The notes under the pieces: generated by a model
Databases searched by the model: none
What the model was told of the DNA's origin: nothing
The model's input: only the letters and a program-made list of their open reading frames with translations
Assembly (NCBI GenBank): GCA_947630085.1
Contig: CANRGP010000009.1
Span: forward strand, 1 to 43,773
From: an uncultured Lachnospiraceae bacterium
Lineage (GTDB): Bacteria > Bacillota > Clostridia > Lachnospirales > Lachnospiraceae
Reading direction: 5' to 3'
Length of the DNA stretch: 43,773 nt
Made by a program: the position numbers and the translations under genes
In this document: positions 18,172 to 27,845 of the stretch, piece after piece
How the letters are laid out: every line of letters begins with the position of its first letter
Numbering within the stretch: position 1 is the first letter of the stretch

Positions 18172-19110
18172 TCAGCTGTCGAGGATCGTGGTGCCCGCTT
18201 TTCCCGCAAGGGCCTCCGCGGTCCGTTCGGGCGAAGTGATGACGGCTCTGCGGCCGCTGCCGTGTTCCACGAAATCCACGCCGGCCTCCACTTTGGGAAG
18301 CATGGAAGCAAATTCAAAATGGCCCTGGGCAATGTAATCTTTTGCCTGCTCCAGGTTCATGGTATAGATGGGACATTCGTTTTCCTGTCCGTAGTTCAGC
18401 GTTACGTTATCGACCGCGGTGAGGATCATAAGGACATCCGCGTCGACCTCCCTGGCGAGGAGCCCGGCGGTCAGATCCTTTTCAATGACGGCGCTCGCGC
18501 CCTTTAAGGAAGAGCCCTGGACCATAACGGGAATCCCGCCGCCTCCGCAGGCGATGACGATCTGCCCCGCGTTCAGAAGAGCCCGGATGGCATCGATCTC
18601 CACGATCGCCACGGGCCTGGGTGCCGCTACCATGCGGCGGAAGCCCTGCCCCTCTACCCAGCGGACGAAATTTCCTTTTTCCTCTTCGGCCCGGGCCTCC
18701 TCGTCGGTCAGAACGCGGCCGATGAATTTCTGCGGGATATGAGTGGCCTCGTCGTAGGGATCCACCGTTACCTGGGTCAGGATCGTGGATACCGGTTTAT
18801 AGATGCCCCGGCGGATCAGTTCGCCGCGAATGGCATTCTGCAGATCATAGCCGATATATCCCTGACTCATAGCCGAACAGACGGACATGGGGGCCGGGGT
18901 ATAGCCGGGATGCTGTTTGCCGAAATCGTTCATAGCGGTGTGGATCATACCCACCTGCGGGGCGTTGGAGTGGACAAGCGCTACCTGCCACCCGTCCTGG
19001 ATCAGATCCGCGATGATGCGGGACATATTCTGAGAAGCCTTTTTCTGCTCCGGAAGATTCGTTCCCAATGCTTTATGGCCGAGGGCCATGACGATGCGTT
19101 TTCTGGACAT
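18172..19110 (-). CDS. arcC: Carbamate kinase-like amino-acid kinase family protein
   Basis: MSRKRIVMALGHKALGTNLPEQ...SNAPQVGMIHTAM...CGGGGIPV...ASAVIEKDL. Confidence 0.88.
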   Translation of the reverse strand: MSRKRIVMALGHKALGTNLPEQKKASQNMSRIIADLIQDGWQVALVHSNAPQVGMIHTAMNDFGKQHPGYTPAPMSVCSAMSQGYIGYDLQNAIRGELIRRGIYKPVSTILTQVTVDPYDEATHIPQKFIGRVLTDEEARAEEEKGNFVRWVEGQGFRRMVAAPRPVAIVEIDAIRALLNAGQIVIACGGGGIPVMVQGSSLKGASAVIEKDLTAGLLAREVDADVLMILTAVDNVTLNYGQENECPIYTMNLEQAKDYIAQGHFEFASMLPKVEAGVDFVEHGSGRRAVITSPERTAEALAGKAGTTILDS

Positions 19111-19302
19111 ATATTTTACCTCGCTTCGGGAAAATTCGTGAAAGCTTTGAGAATATTATAGTATTTTTAAGTGAAAAAAGCAACAAATTATCAGTGAAAT
19201 CTACGGAAATATGTGTTATACTACTATTACCCGGACAGCGGGCGGAACCTGACGTTTCCCTGCTGCTGCGACCATGCTGAAGAACCTGAAGGAGGTATCA
19301 CA

Positions 19303-20322
19303 TTGAAACTGTTGTCAATCGCAATCCCCTGTTATAATTCCGCGGCCTATATGCGCCGCTGCATCGATTCTCTTCTGGGGGGAGGAGAGCAGGTGGAGAT
19401 CCTGATCGTAGACGACGGATCCACGAAAGACAATACTCTGCAGATAGCGAACGAGTATGAGGCCCGGTATCCCGGCATCTGCCGGGCGATCCACCAGGAG
19501 AACGGCGGTCACGGAGAGGCGGTCAACACGGGACTTAAAAATGCTTCCGGCGTCTATTTCAAGGTCGTGGACAGCGACGACCAGGTGGATGCAGAGGCAT
19601 ATCAGAAGATCCTCTCCCTTTTGAGCGCCTTTCAGGAAAAGGGAAGCTCTCTGGATATGCTTATCAGCAATTTTGTCTATGATAAGGAGGGCGAAAAAAA
19701 CAAAAAGGCCATTCGCTACCGGACTGCCATGCCAAGAGGCGAGGTGTTCGGCTGGGAGGATATCGGATATTTTGGGCTGGGGCATTACATACTGATGCAC
19801 TCGGTCATTTACCGCACACAGCTTTTGAAGGACTGCGGGCTCTCCCTTCCCAGGCATACGTTCTACGTGGATAATATTTTTGTCTATTATCCGCTTCCGT
19901 ATGTGAAGACCATGTATTATCTGGATGTGGATTTTTACCGGTATTACATCGGGCGCGAGGATCAGTCGGTCAATGAGCAGGTGATGATCGGGCGCATCGA
20001 ACAGCAGTTTACGATCACCAGGCTGATGATCGATTATTACAATCTGGATCAGATCCCCGAGCCGAAGCTCAGAAACTATATGGCCCGGTACCTGGAGATC
20101 ATGATGACCATTTCCTCGATCCTGGCGATCCTCTCCGGAGAACGGGAAAATATGAAAAAGAAGAGGGATCTGTGGCTCTATCTGAAGAAAAAGGACGAAG
20201 CCCTCTACAGGCGGTTCCGCCGCCGGTTCCTGGGATGGGGCGTAAATCTTCCCGGAAAGGGAGGGCGTTTTGTGGCCGTAACCGGATACCGGATCGCACA
20301 GAAAATGTTCAAATTTAACTGA
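19303..20322 (+). CDS. Glycosyltransferase family 2
   Basis: LSIAIPCYNSAAYMRRCIDSLL...EILIVDDGSTKDNT...VDSDDQVD; TTG start 19303 after GGAGG. Confidence 0.85.
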   Translation: MKLLSIAIPCYNSAAYMRRCIDSLLGGGEQVEILIVDDGSTKDNTLQIANEYEARYPGICRAIHQENGGHGEAVNTGLKNASGVYFKVVDSDDQVDAEAYQKILSLLSAFQEKGSSLDMLISNFVYDKEGEKNKKAIRYRTAMPRGEVFGWEDIGYFGLGHYILMHSVIYRTQLLKDCGLSLPRHTFYVDNIFVYYPLPYVKTMYYLDVDFYRYYIGREDQSVNEQVMIGRIEQQFTITRLMIDYYNLDQIPEPKLRNYMARYLEIMMTISSILAILSGERENMKKKRDLWLYLKKKDEALYRRFRRRFLGWGVNLPGKGGRFVAVTGYRIAQKMFKFN

Positions 20323-20365
20323 AGAGGAACGGAAGAACGAGTGTCTGCGGAGGAACCGGCAGGAG

Positions 20366-21232
20366 ATGAATGGAGATTTCAAAAATCCGGCAGTGAAGAC
20401 TGTCTGCGAGTACGCGGTCATTACCGTCAGTATTTTGGTCATGGTGGTAGGCGTCCATTTTTTCAAATTCCCCAATCATTTTGCTTTCGGGGGCGTTACC
20501 GGATTTTCAACGGTATTCAGCGCCGTTACCGATCTTTCGGCGAGCCAGTTCACGTTTGTTGTAAATATGCTGCTCGTGGTCGTCGGGTTTCTGTGCCTGG
20601 GGAAGGAGTTCGGGCTGCGCACGGTGTATGCAAGCGTCCTCATGTCCGTGCTCCTGGAGCTTTTTGACTTTTTCTTTCCCCTGGCGCGGCCCATCACCCA
20701 TGAACCCCTGCTGGAGCTGGTATTCGCCGTATTTCTCCCGGGGCTGGGAACTGCCGTTTTGTTCAACATCGGCGCTTCCAGCGGCGGGACGGATATCATC
20801 GCCATGATACTGAAAAAGCATACCAGCATGAACATAGGGACCGTTCTGCTTCTGGTGGACGTGCTTTCGGTAGCCGCATCGTTTTTTATATTCGGACCGA
20901 CTACCGGGCTTTTCTCTTCGCTGGGGCTTCTGGCCAAGTCCCTGGTCATTGACGAGATCATCGAGAACATCAATCAGTGCAAGTGCTTTAACATTGTCTG
21001 TGACGATCCGGATCCCATCTGTGACTATATCATCAATACGCTCCATCGCAGCGCCACGGTCTACCGGGCAGAAGGAGCCTTCAGCCACCAGCAGAAGACA
21101 GTCATTATGACGACTATGAAAAGGGCCCAGGCCATGCGCCTGCGCAATTATATCCGGCGGGTGGAGCCCACGGCGTTTATCCTGATCTCCAATTCCAGCG
21201 AGATCATCGGGAAGGGCTTTCTGACCAACTGA
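20366..21232 (+). CDS. YitT family membrane protein (DUF161/DUF2179)
   Basis: VGVHFFKFPNHFAFGGVTGFST...NIGASSGGTDIIAMIL...C-terminal DUF2179-like domain. Confidence 0.88.
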   Translation: MNGDFKNPAVKTVCEYAVITVSILVMVVGVHFFKFPNHFAFGGVTGFSTVFSAVTDLSASQFTFVVNMLLVVVGFLCLGKEFGLRTVYASVLMSVLLELFDFFFPLARPITHEPLLELVFAVFLPGLGTAVLFNIGASSGGTDIIAMILKKHTSMNIGTVLLLVDVLSVAASFFIFGPTTGLFSSLGLLAKSLVIDEIIENINQCKCFNIVCDDPDPICDYIINTLHRSATVYRAEGAFSHQQKTVIMTTMKRAQAMRLRNYIRRVEPTAFILISNSSEIIGKGFLTN

Positions 21233-21538
21233 TTTTCATTTTTTTGCAAAAAATTCAAATCTTTAACTTGCTCTGGACAATATTATAAGTTATACTGGAA
21301 GCGGAAATTCATTTTAAAGGCAGGTGAGCAGAGTGGACGGTGGAGACAGTCACGAACGACGGATCATGTACGGTCAGTCGATTCTCGCAGACGCTGTGTC
21401 TTTGACGGAGGATGCCGGTGCACTTTGCGGGCCGGCCTCTGCTTCTGTCTGTTTCTGAGCGCGTTTTCGGTTTTCTTCTGACCGGGTTTTCCTTTTGCTT
21501 TTCAGCGGACACAACGATATATAAGGAGGCTTTCTGCT

Positions 21539-22966
21539 ATGGAGAAGGAGATCGGCAGGGCAGAAGAGATGACGGCCGTAAGGCCGGATTACGCGTCGGA
21601 GATCGTCGGGATTATCCGAAGCAATGCTTCCCCCAGGACCATGAGCGCCCAGCTGGGGGATTATCATGAGAACGATATCGCAGAGGTGCTTCCCATACTT
21701 ACGGGAACTGAGCGCAAAAAACTGTACCGGATCCTGGGAGTGGAGATGCTCTCGGAGGTTCTGGAGTACGTTCCGGGTGAAGAGGTGGGAGCCTACCTGG
21801 AAGAAATGGATATGAAAAAGGCCGCCTCGGTGGTGGAAAATATGGATTCCGACGCGGCTCTGGAGGTTCTTCACGGCATCGACAAGGAGAAACGCAGCCT
21901 CCTGATCGACTGTATGGACGAGGAATCCAAGAGGGATATCGCGCTGCTGTCCTCCTTCGATGAGGACGAGATCGGCAGCAAGATGACTACGAACCACATC
22001 GTGATCCGCGAGAACCTGACGGTAAAGGAGGCCATGAGCGCACTGATCGCGCAGGCGCCGGAGAACGACAATATTTCCACCATTTTTGTGGTGGATGAAT
22101 CCAAATGCTATTACGGCGCGGTGGACCTGAAGGAGCTGATCATCGCCAGGCAGGGCACCCGGTTCGAGGATCTGATCATGACCTCGTACCCGTATGTGTA
22201 CGGACACGAAAATATAGACGACTGCCTGGAGCGGCTGAAGGATTATTCGGAGGACCTGATCCCGGTCCTGGATAATTATAACCATCTTCTCGGCGTTATC
22301 ACGTCGCAGAGCATGATCCAGGTAGTGGACGATGAGATGGGGGAGGATTTTGCCCGGTTCGCCAGCCTGACTGCGGAGGAGGATCTTAAAGAGCCTCTTC
22401 TGGAAAGCATGAAGAAGCGTCTCCCGTGGCTCTTTATCCTGCTTGCCCTCGGGATGCTGGTATCGTCCGTGGTGGGACTTTTCGAGCAGGTGGTGTCCCA
22501 GCTGACGCTGATCATGGCGTTTCAGTCCCTGATCCTGGGAATGGCGGGCAATGTCGGCACCCAGTCCCTGGCCGTCACGATCCGTGTCCTCATGGATGAG
22601 ACGCTCACTGCGAGGCAGAAGCTGGGTCTGGTAGGCAGAGAGATGAAGGTGGGCTTTTTCAACGGGCTTTTGCTCGGGGCGGCGTCCTTTGTCCTGATCG
22701 GCGTTTACATCATCGTTGTCAAGGGGCGCCAGGGGCTGGCCGCATTCGCCATTTCCGGCTGTATCGGAACAGCCCTCCTGGTGGCCATGGTATTTTCCAG
22801 CGCGGTGGGAACATTGATCCCGCTGTTTTTCAAGAAGATAAAGATCGATCCGGCAGTGGCCTCCGGGCCCCTGATCACGACGGTCAACGACCTGGTGGCC
22901 GTGGTGACGTATTATGGTCTCAGCTGGTTCCTCCTCCTTCAGGTGATGAATCTGGCAGGAAAGTGA
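21539..22966 (+). CDS. mgtE: Magnesium transporter MgtE
   Basis: MgtE N-domain, CBS pair, and GMAGNVGTQSLAVTIR transmembrane signature. Confidence 0.93.
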   Translation: MEKEIGRAEEMTAVRPDYASEIVGIIRSNASPRTMSAQLGDYHENDIAEVLPILTGTERKKLYRILGVEMLSEVLEYVPGEEVGAYLEEMDMKKAASVVENMDSDAALEVLHGIDKEKRSLLIDCMDEESKRDIALLSSFDEDEIGSKMTTNHIVIRENLTVKEAMSALIAQAPENDNISTIFVVDESKCYYGAVDLKELIIARQGTRFEDLIMTSYPYVYGHENIDDCLERLKDYSEDLIPVLDNYNHLLGVITSQSMIQVVDDEMGEDFARFASLTAEEDLKEPLLESMKKRLPWLFILLALGMLVSSVVGLFEQVVSQLTLIMAFQSLILGMAGNVGTQSLAVTIRVLMDETLTARQKLGLVGREMKVGFFNGLLLGAASFVLIGVYIIVVKGRQGLAAFAISGCIGTALLVAMVFSSAVGTLIPLFFKKIKIDPAVASGPLITTVNDLVAVVTYYGLSWFLLLQVMNLAGK

Positions 22967-23022
22967 TAGGAAGCGGGGCGGCGGCCCGGGAGAAGAGCGG
23001 AGAAAAAATTTACAGAAAAGAC

Positions 23023-23051
23023 TTGACAATCCGGACAATACCATTTATACT
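23023..23051 (+). promoter_or_regulatory. tRNA operon promoter
   Basis: TTGACA - 17 bp - TATACT. Confidence 0.8.
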
Positions 23052-23082
23052 AACAAGGCAGTCGCGCGAGACGCGGCATTAT

Positions 23083-23155
23083 GGGGTCTTAGCTCAGCTG
23101 GGAGAGCATCTGCCTTACAAGCAGAGGGTCACAGGTTCGAGCCCTGTAGGCCCCA
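23083..23155 (+). tRNA. tRNA-Val (TAC)
   Basis: Cloverleaf: acceptor GGGGTCT/AGGCCCC, anticodon loop CTTACAA, T-loop TTCGAGC. Confidence 0.95.
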
Positions 23156-23166
23156 TATTCCAAGAT

Positions 23167-23240
23167 GGCGGAATAGCTCAGTTGGCTAGAGCACACGGTT
23201 CATACCCGTGGTGTCGAGAGTTCAAATCTCCCTTCCGCTA
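23167..23240 (+). tRNA. tRNA-Met (CAT)
   Basis: Cloverleaf: GGCGGAA/TTCCGCT acceptor, stem CACGG/CCGTG, loop TTCATAC. Confidence 0.9.
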
Positions 23241-23244
23241 CTTC

Positions 23245-23278
23245 AAAAATACCAGTCAGTGGAATGGCTGGTATTTTT
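23245..23278 (+). terminator. Intrinsic terminator of tRNA operon
   Basis: AAAAATACCAG ... CTGGTATTTTT. Confidence 0.85.
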
Positions 23279-23502
23279 GTGCGCATTGAAGTGCTTTTGA
23301 TGTCTGGAGTCGCCAGCCGAATTTAACGTTGCTTGTTGGCGCTGCTTTGAGATAACATTTAAAATCCCGATCTCCACGCAGCGGCCGAAAAAGCAGGAGG
23401 ACGGTTGCTTTTCCCTGCTTCCAATTCGGGGGGCTTATATCGAGACGCAAATCGAGATGGCATGGAACAGGCATTTTCCGCCTTATTAAGGAGTGAGCGT
23501 TT

Positions 23503-23976
23503 ATGGAAGAAAAGACAAATGTCATGCGTCTTCTGGAGCAGAAGAAAATATCATACGAAAGTTATGCTTATGATCTTCCCGCGACTGCCAGCGGGGAGGA
23601 GATCGCCAGAGCTCTCGGCGAGGATGTGAGACGCGTTTTTAAGACACTGGTGACTGTTGGAAAAAGCGGGCAGAATTATGTGTTTGTGATCCCCGTAGCG
23701 AAGGAACTGGATCTAAAGAAAGCGGCCAGGGCTGTAGGAGAAAAATCCATTGATATGGTCAAAGCGAAGGAACTTCTGCCGCTTACGGGGTATATTCACG
23801 GCGGCTGTTCACCGATCGGGATGAAGAAATTTTTTCGGACTACGATCCATCAGACAGTGGAGGAGATGGATGCGTTTTATTTCAGCGCAGGGAAGGTGGG
23901 ACGCCAGGTGGAGGTAAGTCCCGCTGATCTGGCTAAAGTGATCCGCTATGGGACGGCGGATCTTACGGTTGAGTGA
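23503..23976 (+). CDS. ybaK: Cys-tRNA(Pro)/Cys-tRNA(Cys) deacylase YbaK/EbsC family
   Basis: RVFKTLVTVGKSGQNYVFVIPVAKELDLKKAARAVGEKSIDM...GYIHGGCSPIGMKK. Confidence 0.92.
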   Translation: MEEKTNVMRLLEQKKISYESYAYDLPATASGEEIARALGEDVRRVFKTLVTVGKSGQNYVFVIPVAKELDLKKAARAVGEKSIDMVKAKELLPLTGYIHGGCSPIGMKKFFRTTIHQTVEEMDAFYFSAGKVGRQVEVSPADLAKVIRYGTADLTVE

Positions 23977-24033
23977 GCTGCAGGAGCGGGAGCAATGGAT
24001 TTCAAAAAGCGGGAGGATTTCTGTAAAAAACTA

Positions 24034-24062
24034 TTGAAAATTTTCAGATAGGGGCATATAAT
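24034..24062 (+). promoter_or_regulatory. Consensus promoter driving an unannotated small RNA
   Basis: TTGAAA - 17 bp - TATAAT with no ORF directly downstream. Confidence 0.75.
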
Positions 24063-24068
24063 AAAGAT

Positions 24069-24156
24069 AGGAACAACCACCTCTACAAGAGGTTGGCCTG
24101 TTGAAGAATAGAAATTCCACCCTTGAACCGGTCAAAGTTTACAAGGGTGGTTTTTC
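24069..24156 (+). ncRNA. Putative small RNA (two hairpins, second an intrinsic terminator)
   Basis: Hairpin CCACCTCT-ACA-AGAGGTTGG (24077-24096), terminator CCACCCTTG...CAAGGGTGG TTTTT (24117-24155), preceded by consensus promoter. Confidence 0.6.
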
Positions 24157-24169
24157 TGTATGAAAAACG

Positions 24170-24235
24170 TTACTGGCTTATCAAAATGATAAGGGTCAGC
24201 AATGCGAGAATGAACATGAGAAAGTAATGTACCAT
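24170..24235 (-). CDS. Putative 21-aa hydrophobic peptide (type I toxin-like candidate)
   Basis: ATG...TAA encodes [21 protein letters not shown]; lies just downstream of the putative sRNA terminator on the opposite strand. Confidence 0.35.
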   Translation of the reverse strand: MVHYFLMFILALLTLIILISQ

Positions 24236-25141
24236 TTTATAATAAACCCCAATGCCGGCGGCGGGAAATGTCTGCGCACATGGAGGCGGGTGGAAGAGCA
24301 GCTCAAGAAAAAAGGTGTTGAATACGAAGAATATATGACGAAGCGCCGCGGCGATGCGCGTCTTCATGCCCGGAAGTTCGCCGGGAACGAGGAAGGATCC
24401 GCCTGCGTTGTGGTGATGGGCGGAGACGGTACGGTCAATGAAGTCGCGGACGGTCTTGCCATACGGGAAAACATTACGCTTGGTTATATTCCCACCGGAT
24501 CGGGCAATGATCTTGCGCGGAGCCTCGGTCTTTCCGGAGATCCTGTAAAGGGTCTTGACACGGTGCTGCAGGCCCGTGATATCCGGAGCATCGACTGCGG
24601 GACCGTGTCCTGCAGATCGGGCCCCGTGCATCGGCGTTTCATGGTCAGCGCAGGCATCGGTATGGACGCGGCGGTCTGTCATGATATTTTGGCGGTTCGG
24701 AAACAGCATGGAAAGAAGGGCGGCAGATGGCGGTATCTGGCTGCGGGGATCCGCCGCCTGATCCTGGCGAAGCCGGTGAAGGGTTATGTGATCCTGGACG
24801 GAGTGAAAAAAATCGAGTCGGATCATATCTATTTTGTATCCGTCCATATCCATCCCTATGAGGGCGGAGGCTTCCTGTTTGCGCCGGGAGCGGATCCGTG
24901 CGACGGGATGCTGACGGTACGGATCGTCAGTCAAAGAAGCAAGCGACAGCTGATCCCGATCCTTCTCGGGGCCCTTTTCGGAAGAGAATCGAAAGGCCGG
25001 GGAGCCGGGCTGTACAGCTGCCGTGAGGTCCGGATCCATACAGAGCGTCCCATGCCGGTCCACTGTGACGGCGAGAGCTGTATGGATCAGCAGGATATAC
25101 AGGCCCGATGCGTTCCGGGCCGTGTGCGGATGATCCTGTGA
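24227..25141 (+). CDS. Diacylglycerol/lipid kinase family protein
   Basis: [44 protein letters not shown]. Confidence 0.92.
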   Translation: MYHFIINPNAGGGKCLRTWRRVEEQLKKKGVEYEEYMTKRRGDARLHARKFAGNEEGSACVVVMGGDGTVNEVADGLAIRENITLGYIPTGSGNDLARSLGLSGDPVKGLDTVLQARDIRSIDCGTVSCRSGPVHRRFMVSAGIGMDAAVCHDILAVRKQHGKKGGRWRYLAAGIRRLILAKPVKGYVILDGVKKIESDHIYFVSVHIHPYEGGGFLFAPGADPCDGMLTVRIVSQRSKRQLIPILLGALFGRESKGRGAGLYSCREVRIHTERPMPVHCDGESCMDQQDIQARCVPGRVRMIL

Positions 25142-25181
25142 AAAAGAGAAAAAACGGCGGCAGAGAAAGGATGGACGGGCT

Positions 25182-25748
25182 ATGAGGATCGGACAGGGAT
25201 ATGACGTACACCGGCTGACGGAAGGCCGTGATCTGATATTGGGGGGCGTGAAGATACCATATGAGAAAGGGCTTTTGGGGCATTCGGACGCGGATGTGCT
25301 GATCCACGCGGTGATGGACGCTCTGCTGGGTGCAGCGGCGCTGGGGGATATCGGACAGCATTTTCCGGATACGGATCCGGCATACGAGGGCATTTCCAGC
25401 ATGGAGCTTCTGAAGCGTGTCGGCGGACTGCTGGAGGAAAGAGGGTATGTGGTGGAAAACATCGACGCCACTGTTATCGCCCAGAGGCCGAAGCTTGCCG
25501 GATACCGGGCGGAGATGGCCGGGAATATTGCCCGCGCTCTTGCGGTTCCGGAGGACAGGGTCAGCGTAAAGGCTACTACGGAGGAGGGCCTGGGATTCAC
25601 CGGAAGCGGAGAGGGGATCGCGGCCCAGGCGGTATGCCTGCTGGTATCGCCGGAGGATTACCGTTATGACGACAGGATGGCGTTCCCCGGGTGCTCAGGA
25701 TGTCCCGGCTGCGGCCAGGGCAGTGAGGAGAAGCAGAATATCGGCTGA
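25182..25748 (+). CDS. ispF: 2-C-methyl-D-erythritol 2,4-cyclodiphosphate synthase
   Basis: [40 protein letters not shown]. Confidence 0.95.
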   Translation: MRIGQGYDVHRLTEGRDLILGGVKIPYEKGLLGHSDADVLIHAVMDALLGAAALGDIGQHFPDTDPAYEGISSMELLKRVGGLLEERGYVVENIDATVIAQRPKLAGYRAEMAGNIARALAVPEDRVSVKATTEEGLGFTGSGEGIAAQAVCLLVSPEDYRYDDRMAFPGCSGCPGCGQGSEEKQNIG

Positions 25749-25902
25749 GGGCCGGGAAGCCGGCGGGCAGAGATACGCCGTCAGGGATATGGTGCCAGAG
25801 ATACGGCGGGCAGCTCAGCCCGGATATTGCGGAGACGCTGACGGCGCGGGTTGGGAATGAGAGGAATATTGCGGAAAGAAGCTTTGGGAGGAATGTTGTG
25901 AT

Positions 25903-27363
25903 ATGAAGATATTTAATACGCTGAGCAGAAGAAAAGAAGAGTTTGTGCCGCTTACGCCCGGGAAGGTGAAGATGTATGTCTGCGGCCCCACGGTATATAA
26001 TTATATCCATATCGGAAATGCAAGACCCATGATCGTATTCGACACGGTCCGGAGATATTTTGAGTATAAAGGGTACGACGTGAATTTCGTATCCAATTTT
26101 ACCGACGTGGACGACAAGATCATCAACAGGGCTATTCAGGAGGGCGTGGACGCCTCCGTGATCTCCGAGCGGTTTATTGCCGAGTGCCGGAAGGATATGG
26201 CGGATCTGAATGTGAAGCCTGCCACGACCCATCCGAGGGCTACGCAGGAGATCGAGGGAATGATCCAGATGATCCGGACGCTCATTGACACCGGACACGC
26301 GTATGTGGCGAAGGATGGGACCGTGTATTTCCGCACGGCATCGTTTCCGGAGTACGGAAAGCTGTCCCACAAGAACCTGGAAGAGCTTCAGTCCGGGTTC
26401 CGGCAGATCAAGGTCACCGGCGAGGAGGACAAGGAGGCCCCGGCAGATTTCGTGCTCTGGAAGCCGAAAAAGGAGGGGGAGCCCTTCTGGGAGTCTCCGT
26501 GGTGCGACGGACGCCCCGGATGGCATATCGAGTGCTCGGTCATGGCCAAGCGGTATTTGGGAGACGAGATCGACATTCACGCAGGAGGCGAGGATCTGAT
26601 CTTCCCGCACCATGAGAACGAGATCGCCCAAAGCGAGTGCTGCAACGGCAAGCCGTTCGCCAGGTACTGGATGCACAACGGGTTCCTGAACATAGACAAC
26701 AAAAAAATGTCAAAATCTCTGAACAACTTCTTTACCGTGCGGGAGATCGGTGAGAAATACGATCTCCAGGTCCTGCGCTTCTTCATGCTCAGCGCCCATT
26801 ACCGCAGCCCGCTGAATTTCAGCGCAGAGCTTATGGAAGCGTCCCGAAACGGTCTGGAGCGGATCCGGACGGCGGCGGGAAGACTGGAGGAGCTGGAAGA
26901 AAAGGCGCGGGGCGCCGCTTCGGAGGCAGAAGGGGCGGAAAGCCGGGTACAGCCGGCGGACGCGGCCTCCATGACGCGCGGGGAACAGGAGAACGCGGCC
27001 GCGGCAGACGGGCTCGTGGAGAAATTCGAGGCCGCTATGGACGACGATTTCAATACCGCCGATGCCGTTTCCGCGGTGTTTGAGCTGGTAAAGCTGAGCA
27101 ATTCCACGGCGGATGAGAACAGCAGCCCGGTATATCTGTCCTTCCTGCGGGAAACTCTTGAGCGGCTGTGCGGCGTCCTCGGCATTATTACACGGACGAA
27201 GCAGGAGACCCTGGATGAGAAGATCGAGGAGATGATCCGCAGGCGGCAGCAGGCCAGGAAAGAGAAGAATTTTGCGCTTGCCGACCAGATTCGGAAGGAG
27301 CTTTCCGAGATGGGGATCATTCTGGAGGATACCAGGGAAGGCGTGAAATGGAAAAGAGCATGA
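25903..27363 (+). CDS. cysS: Cysteinyl-tRNA synthetase
   Basis: [19 protein letters not shown]...[14 protein letters not shown]...KMSKSLNN. Confidence 0.97.
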   Translation: MKIFNTLSRRKEEFVPLTPGKVKMYVCGPTVYNYIHIGNARPMIVFDTVRRYFEYKGYDVNFVSNFTDVDDKIINRAIQEGVDASVISERFIAECRKDMADLNVKPATTHPRATQEIEGMIQMIRTLIDTGHAYVAKDGTVYFRTASFPEYGKLSHKNLEELQSGFRQIKVTGEEDKEAPADFVLWKPKKEGEPFWESPWCDGRPGWHIECSVMAKRYLGDEIDIHAGGEDLIFPHHENEIAQSECCNGKPFARYWMHNGFLNIDNKKMSKSLNNFFTVREIGEKYDLQVLRFFMLSAHYRSPLNFSAELMEASRNGLERIRTAAGRLEELEEKARGAASEAEGAESRVQPADAASMTRGEQENAAAADGLVEKFEAAMDDDFNTADAVSAVFELVKLSNSTADENSSPVYLSFLRETLERLCGVLGIITRTKQETLDEKIEEMIRRRQQARKEKNFALADQIRKELSEMGIILEDTREGVKWKRA

Positions 27364-27845
27364 CGCCGCGGGAGGAGCGGCAGGAGGAAGCGGGAAAAGA
27401 CGGCGGAACGGGACTTTCTCCCTTTTTTAAGGAGGCGTTCCGTCTGCGCCCGGTAAATGCGGAAACCTATTCCCCGCTGGTGCTGGCATACATCGGTGAT
27501 GCGGTTTACGAGGTGATGATCCGTACCCGTGTGGTCAACAGGGGAAATATGCAGGTGAATAAGCTCCATTTCCGGGCGGCATCCCTCGTGAAGGCCGGCA
27601 CTCAGGCAAGGATCGCCAGGCTTCTGGAGCCGGACCTGACGCCGGAGGAGAGCGCGGTCTACCATCGCGGACGCAACGCCAAGTCGGCGAATACCGCCAG
27701 GAATGCGACCGTGATCGATTACCGTATGGCCACCGGCCTCGAGGCCGTGGTAGGATATCTGTATCTGAAGGAACGGTTCGACCGGCTCGCGGAGCTTATG
27801 AGCCTGGGACTTCGGAGGATCGGAGAGGTGAAAGAGGATGAATGA
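27348..27845 (+). CDS. mrnC: Mini-ribonuclease 3
   Basis: [21 protein letters not shown]...[33 protein letters not shown]. Confidence 0.92.
   Translation: MEKSMTPREERQEEAGKDGGTGLSPFFKEAFRLRPVNAETYSPLVLAYIGDAVYEVMIRTRVVNRGNMQVNKLHFRAASLVKAGTQARIARLLEPDLTPEESAVYHRGRNAKSANTARNATVIDYRMATGLEAVVGYLYLKERFDRLAELMSLGLRRIGEVKEDE

Noticed and set aside
21300-21538. M-box (ykoK) magnesium riboswitch upstream of mgtE
   Set aside because: Could not find the conserved GUUAGGUGAGGCUCCU-type or GCUAAAGCUC-type segments by eye; a covariance scan is needed to be certain
21374-23044. 556-aa minus-strand ORF opposite mgtE
   Set aside because: Mirror ORF of a confidently identified gene; His/Gln/Arg-rich with no domain
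24236-25600. Upstream part of the 476-aa minus-strand ORF over lipid kinase/ispF
   Set aside because: Antisense to two clear genes; only its last 21 codons were considered separately as a peptide candidate
25749-25902. T-box leader upstream of cysS
   Set aside because: Too short, and no AGCAGA / GGGUGGnACCgCG-like T-box sequence seen
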